DNA of 64,000 nt, from the NCBI RefSeq assembly GCF_004343075.1, contig NZ_SLXP01000003.1:62001-126000 (forward strand), given 5' to 3'. The first letter of the stretch is position 1. Each line of letters begins with the position of its first letter. A program made the translations under genes and the position numbers. Origin of the DNA: Rhodovulum marinum. GTDB lineage: Bacteria > Pseudomonadota > Alphaproteobacteria > Rhodobacterales > Rhodobacteraceae. The notes beneath the pieces are model-generated. The model ran no database searches, was not told where the DNA came from, and saw only the letters and a program-made list of their open reading frames with translations. Of this stretch, positions 60,097-64,000 are shown piece by piece.

Positions 60097-60896
60097 CGCG
60101 CCCCCTTCCGGCGGATATGGATCGGCGCGAAGGTGTCGGACTGGCGGATCTCGATCTGGCCCTGCTTGGCCAGTTCCAGGCTGGCGGCGAAATGGGCGGC
60201 GGTGGCGGTGCGCCGGCGCACCGGGTCGGTTTCCCAGCCCTCGGGCAGCCAGGTGACCAGATCGACCCATTCCCCGGCATAGCCCAACAGCCCGCGCATC
60301 CGTTCCAGCGCCTCTTCCATTGTGTAAAGCGCGTCGCGGTCGAAGACGTAGGGCCGGAATTCGTCCTTGGTGCGGATGCGGGCATAGGCCTGCATCAGGT
60401 CCAGAAGGGTCGCGGTATATTCCACCCGGCGGATGCGGGTCACGTCCTCGGGGATGCCGCGCACGAAGAAGTCGCGCCCCTTCTGGTCGCGCCCCATCAG
60501 CCGCGCGGCCGCCGCGCGCATCGCCTCCAGCCGCTCCAGCTGGAACGCGAGGTGGGCGGCCAGTTCCTCGCCCGAGGGGCCGTCTTCCTCGGGATCGGGC
60601 GGCAGCAGGAGACGCGATTTCAGGAAGGCGAGCCAGGCCGCCATCACCAGGTAATCGGCGGCAAGTTCGATCCGCAGCGCCTTGGCCTGTTCGATGAAGG
60701 CGAGATATTGCTCGGCCAGCTGCAGAACCGAGACGCGGCGCAGGTCGACCTTTTGCGTCCGCGCGAGCGTCAGAAGCATGTCCAGCGGACCCTCGAAGCC
60801 CTCGACATCGACGATCAGCGCCTCGGCGGCCAGCCGGGCGGCGACGGGGTCCCGGGCGGGTCCCTCTTCGAAGCGGTCGGGGCCTGTCTCAGGCAT
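60093..60896 (-). CDS. scpA: segregation and condensation protein A
   Basis: This is a 267-residue kleisin: FEGPLDMLLTLARTQKVDLRRVSVLQLAEQYL is the SMC-neck-binding N-terminus, and the C-terminus (VRRRTATAAHFAASLELAKQGQIEIRQ) is the winged helix that contacts the SMC head. The start overlaps the nagZ end by 8 bases. Confidence 0.95.
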   Translation of the reverse strand: MPETGPDRFEEGPARDPVAARLAAEALIVDVEGFEGPLDMLLTLARTQKVDLRRVSVLQLAEQYLAFIEQAKALRIELAADYLVMAAWLAFLKSRLLLPPDPEEDGPSGEELAAHLAFQLERLEAMRAAAARLMGRDQKGRDFFVRGIPEDVTRIRRVEYTATLLDLMQAYARIRTKDEFRPYVFDRDALYTMEEALERMRGLLGYAGEWVDLVTWLPEGWETDPVRRRTATAAHFAASLELAKQGQIEIRQSDTFAPIHIRRKGAR

Positions 60897-61905
60897 CGCG
60901 CCTCTTTCCCAGCAACGCGTCCAGTTCGGCCACCAGCGCCGCGATATCGGAGGGCACCGGCGGGCGGCGGCGCGCCAACGCACGCGCGGCCCGCGCCGCC
61001 CCCTTTTCCCGAAGCGTACCGCTGGCCGTCGCCACCGCTTCCATCTCGGCCAGATTGCCGTTGCAATGCAAGACCGCATCGCACCCGGCCCTGAGCCCGG
61101 CGGTGCAGCGGTCAGCGATGTCGCCCGACAGCGCCTGCATCGAGATGTCGTCGGTCATCAGGAAGCCGTCGAAGCCCAATTCCTTGCGGATGAAGGCGGT
61201 GGCCTCGGGCGAGGTGGTCGCGGGACGGTCGGGATCGAGCGCGTCGTAGACGACATGGGCGGTCATCCCAAGCGGCAGGTCGGCCAGTGCCTTGAAGGCG
61301 GCGAAATCGGTGCCCTCGAGCGCGGCCATCGGCGTCTTGACCCGCGGGAGTGCCAGGTGGCTGTCGACGGTGGCACGGCCATGGCCGGGGATGTGTTTCA
61401 GCACCGGCAGCACCCCGCCCTCCAGCAACCCGTCGGCCACGGCACGGGCGATCTTGGCCACAGGTCCCGGTTCAGTGCCATAACAGCGGTTTTTCAGGAT
61501 GGCGTGGGTTTCGGGCCGGGCGATATCGGCCAGCGGCGCACAGTTCACGTCGATGCCCATCCAGTGAAGTTCGCGTGCGATCAACCGCGAGCGCAGGAAC
61601 ATCGAGCGCGCGGCATGCTGGGGCCCGACGGCGGCGATCTGGTCGGCCGCGGGCGCCCAGGGGCGCCAATGCGGCGGGTTCAGGCGCTGCACGCGGCCGC
61701 CTTCCTGGTCGATCAGGATCGGCGCGTTGCGCCCGACAGTGTCGCGCAGCGCGTCGGTCAGGCCGCGCAACTGGGCGGGGTCCTTGATGTTGCGCGCGAA
61801 CAGGATGAAACCCAGCGGGTTCGCCTCGGCGAAAAAGCGCCGCTCGGCCGCAGTCAGCGCGGGACCGGAACAGCCGAGGATGAAAGCCCCGGCGCGGTCC
61901 TTCAC
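60889..61905 (-). CDS. nagZ: beta-N-acetylhexosaminidase
   Basis: It removes GlcNAc from muropeptides during peptidoglycan recycling. It is a 338-residue GH3 enzyme with the NagZ dyad motif KHIPGHGRATVDSH and nucleophile Asp in FLMTDDISMQALSG. I chose GTG 61905 because it overlaps the stop of the SPOR gene as GTGA; the frame is open to a TTG at 61926. Confidence 0.93.
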   Translation of the reverse strand: MKDRAGAFILGCSGPALTAAERRFFAEANPLGFILFARNIKDPAQLRGLTDALRDTVGRNAPILIDQEGGRVQRLNPPHWRPWAPAADQIAAVGPQHAARSMFLRSRLIARELHWMGIDVNCAPLADIARPETHAILKNRCYGTEPGPVAKIARAVADGLLEGGVLPVLKHIPGHGRATVDSHLALPRVKTPMAALEGTDFAAFKALADLPLGMTAHVVYDALDPDRPATTSPEATAFIRKELGFDGFLMTDDISMQALSGDIADRCTAGLRAGCDAVLHCNGNLAEMEAVATASGTLREKGAARAARALARRRPPVPSDIAALVAELDALLGKRRDA

Positions 61906-62840
61906 CGGGCCACTACCGGGATGCAATCGGCACCCTCGGCCATCAGCGCGGCACAGAAGCGGCGCGCATCCGCGATATCGGCAAAGCCCGCCGCGCGCAG
62001 CCGGTAGAAGGTGCGCCCGCCGCCCTCGGTTTCCTGGATCACACGGGATTTTTCGTCGAAGAATTCGGCGAAACGGCCCTGGCCTGCCAGCATCTCCCAG
62101 ACGCCGCGCGCCTCGTCGGCGTTGTCGAAGGCGCCCAGTTGCACCAGCGCGGTGCCCGGGATCACGTCGGCCGCGGCCAGTTCCGTTACCCCGCGCGGGG
62201 CAAGCGAAGCGGTTGCGGCAGCGATGGCCGCGCGCGCGGCAAGGTCCACGTCATCGGGCCGGGCCAAGGGCCGCGGCGAATGGCTGAGCGCGCCCTGGGG
62301 CAGTTCGACCAGCGGCAGGACCACCTCTTCGCCGGTTTCGCCGACGACCTCGAAGGGCGCGGCCTCGGCCGCGAGTTCGGGGGCCAGCGCGATCTCATCG
62401 GAGGGGGCCAGCGCCGAGGCCAACGGCTCGGGCGCGGCGATTGACGCCGTCACTTCGGGCAGAGCGGTCAGCTCCTCGGGCGCCAGTTCGGGGCGCGGGC
62501 GGTCTTCGTCGGCGAGGGTCACGGGCCGGGGCGCCAAGCGCAGCGTGTCGGCGGGCGGCGCGGCCTCGCCCTCGGCGGCGACGCGGTTCACCGCAAGGCC
62601 CTGGTGTTCGGCCTGCGCCCCGCCCGGATCCTCGGGGGCGACCCGGATCGGGCCTTCGAGGGCACGCACCACCGGCACGCCGGTGACGTCGCGCACCATG
62701 ATCTGGTAACCCCAGACCGCAAGCCCCGCCACCAGCGAAAGCGAAAGCGCGCCGCCGGCCCAGTTCAGCATCGTCTTGAGCGTCGGCTGCGGATCGCCCG
62801 CAACCGACGCACCGATCGCGTCGAAATCAATATCTGCCAT
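61902..62840 (-). CDS. SPOR-domain membrane protein
   Basis: This is a 312-residue protein: a short cytoplasmic N-terminus, one helix (MLNWAGGALSLSLVAGLAVWGYQI), a long Pro/Ala/Glu-rich periplasmic linker and a C-terminal SPOR domain (GTALVQLGAFDNADEARGVWEML to CAALMAEGADCIPV). SPOR domains bind denuded septal glycan, so a cell-division role is likely. It is between argS and nagZ in a conserved alphaproteobacterial order. Confidence 0.88.
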   Translation of the reverse strand: MADIDFDAIGASVAGDPQPTLKTMLNWAGGALSLSLVAGLAVWGYQIMVRDVTGVPVVRALEGPIRVAPEDPGGAQAEHQGLAVNRVAAEGEAAPPADTLRLAPRPVTLADEDRPRPELAPEELTALPEVTASIAAPEPLASALAPSDEIALAPELAAEAAPFEVVGETGEEVVLPLVELPQGALSHSPRPLARPDDVDLAARAAIAAATASLAPRGVTELAAADVIPGTALVQLGAFDNADEARGVWEMLAGQGRFAEFFDEKSRVIQETEGGGRTFYRLRAAGFADIADARRFCAALMAEGADCIPVVAR

Positions 62841-62921
62841 TGCCGCCTCGTTTCCGGGGCGTCTTTGTCCCCGGTTGGTTGTCTTGCCTGTCTCGACCCC
62901 GGGCGGGTTACGCCTTGTTTT

Positions 62922-64000
62922 TCAGCGCATTTCCTCGACCGGGGTGACGCCAAGAATACCAAGACCGGCGGAAATCACAACGGAAACGGCACGGGCCAGC
63001 GCGATTTTGGCCTGGCTTGTGGCCGGATCGCCCTCTTGCAGGAAGCGCAAACCGGGGTCTTCGTTGCCCTTGTTCCAGAGCGCGTGGAACTCGGACGCAA
63101 GGTCGTAGAGGTAGAACGCGACCCGGTGCGGTTCATGGCTGCGCGCGGCGATTTCCACCAGCCGAGGCCATTCGGCCAGCTTTCTGGCGACCGCGATTTC
63201 GGCCTCGTGGGCAAGCTGTGCCAGGTCGGCGGCGCCAAGCGTCGCATCGTCGGCGGCGATCCCCGCCTCGGCGGCCTTGCGCAGCACCGAATGCACGCGG
63301 GCATTGGCGTATTGCACGTAGAAGACGGGGTTGTCCTTGGACTGTTCCAGAACCTTGTCGAAATCGAAATCCAGGGGCGCGTCGTTCTTGCGCGTCAGCA
63401 TGTGGAACCGAGTGACGTCCGAACCCACCTGGTCGACCACGTCGCGCAGCGTCACGAAGGTGCCCGCGCGTTTCGACATCTTGAAGGGCTCGCCGTTCTT
63501 GAACAGCTTGACCAGCTGCGTTAGCTTGATGTCGAGTGGGACCTTGCCATCGGACAGCGCCGAAACGGCGGCTTTCATCCGTTTGACATAACCGCCGTGA
63601 TCGGCGCCGAATACATCAATAAGCTGGTCGAACCCCCTGGAAATCTTGTCGAAATGATAGGCGATGTCCGGGGCGAAATAGGTCCAGCTGCCATCCGACT
63701 TCATGATCGGGCGGTCCACGTCGTCGCCATGTTCGGTGGACTTGAACAGGGTCTGTTCGCGCGGTTCCCAATCCTCTGGGGTCTTGCCCTTGGGCGGTTC
63801 CAGCACGCCGAGATAGATCAGCCCCTTGTCGCGCAACGCGTCGATCGCGGCCTCGATCCGGCCGGTGCCGTAAAGCGATTTCTCGCTGAAGAACACGTCC
63901 ATCGTGACGCCCAGCGCAGCCAGATCGGCGCGGATCAGGTCCATCATCTTGTCTGTCGCGAAATCGCGGACCTCGGCCAGCCACACCTCCTCGGGTTGGC
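62922..64000 (-). CDS. argS: arginyl-tRNA synthetase (5' end outside window)
   Basis: The frame is open to the right edge; about 360 C-terminal residues are present. ArgS features are [19 protein letters not shown] near the left of the fragment, [19 protein letters not shown], a KMSK loop ([13 protein letters not shown]) and the anticodon-binding DALR domain ([20 protein letters not shown]). It is the first gene, within the window, of the SPOR-nagZ-scpA-scpB series on this strand. Confidence 0.96.
   Translation of the reverse strand, partial: QPEEVWLAEVRDFATDKMMDLIRADLAALGVTMDVFFSEKSLYGTGRIEAAIDALRDKGLIYLGVLEPPKGKTPEDWEPREQTLFKSTEHGDDVDRPIMKSDGSWTYFAPDIAYHFDKISRGFDQLIDVFGADHGGYVKRMKAAVSALSDGKVPLDIKLTQLVKLFKNGEPFKMSKRAGTFVTLRDVVDQVGSDVTRFHMLTRKNDAPLDFDFDKVLEQSKDNPVFYVQYANARVHSVLRKAAEAGIAADDATLGAADLAQLAHEAEIAVARKLAEWPRLVEIAARSHEPHRVAFYLYDLASEFHALWNKGNEDPGLRFLQEGDPATSQAKIALARAVSVVISAGLGILGVTPVEEMR

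Overview
The window is about 64 kb of GC-rich chromosomal backbone from a Rhodobacteraceae (Roseobacter/Rhodobacter-type) alphaproteobacterium. The evidence is gene order and content: the soxBDAG sarcosine oxidase operon, sqdBDC sulfolipid operon, rpmF-plsX-fabH-ihfA-merR, SPOR-nagZ-scpA-scpB behind argS, ccmI-ruvX-DUF1289, and a long-form dCTP deaminase beside tRNA-Pro(GGG). I found no insertion sequence, prophage, integron, CRISPR array or rRNA.

Layout. 1-7 kb: bactofilin (5' end outside the window), a pilin-like small protein, prfB, PBP1a, an AMIN-domain amidase and Fe-type SOD. 7-12.5 kb: soxBDAG on the minus strand with an extra 54-residue membrane protein between soxB and soxD. 12.7-16.5 kb: ccmI-ruvX-DUF1289 convergent with aroK-aroB. 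16.6-20.6 kb: a small membrane protein, a secreted protein, xerD and a CorC-type protein. 20.8-28.6 kb: a HerA-like ATPase, IalB, a ketosynthase/ACP pair behind lpxD, and an L,D-transpeptidase divergent from a DUF882 peptidase-like protein. 28.8-31.2 kb: an octaheme cytochrome c with a membrane cytochrome b. 31.4-34.4 kb: sqdB-sqdD-sqdC.

34.4-45.5 kb is the most unusual part. A urea/short-chain-amide ABC transporter (urtABCDE type) is followed by formamidase and an FmdB-type zinc ribbon. It is divergent from a 1124-residue protein that fuses an NCS1 nucleobase/hydantoin-type transporter, a nine-cysteine linker, a histidine kinase and a receiver. A LuxR-type response regulator follows, overlapping it. 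A perfect 7-4-7 palindrome lies in the divergent gap and is centred about 42 bases before a start point predicted from a TATGAT box. The inference is a transporter-derived sensor that controls amide nitrogen uptake.

45.5-51 kb: modEABC, a cation diffusion facilitator, a carboxylesterase and alkA. 51-56.3 kb: an MFS transporter, then rpmF-plsX-fabH-ihfA-merR. 56.3-64 kb: tRNA-Pro, dcd, a class III aminotransferase, then (minus strand) argS (5' end outside the window), SPOR, nagZ, scpA, scpB and a small basic protein.

Other signals: three copies of an intergenic element (GC hairpin, then GTATTTG and a CAAGAAGAAG-like tail), an 11-bp tandem repeat inside soxA, and two orphan intrinsic terminators before ialB that suggest a small RNA or attenuated leader.
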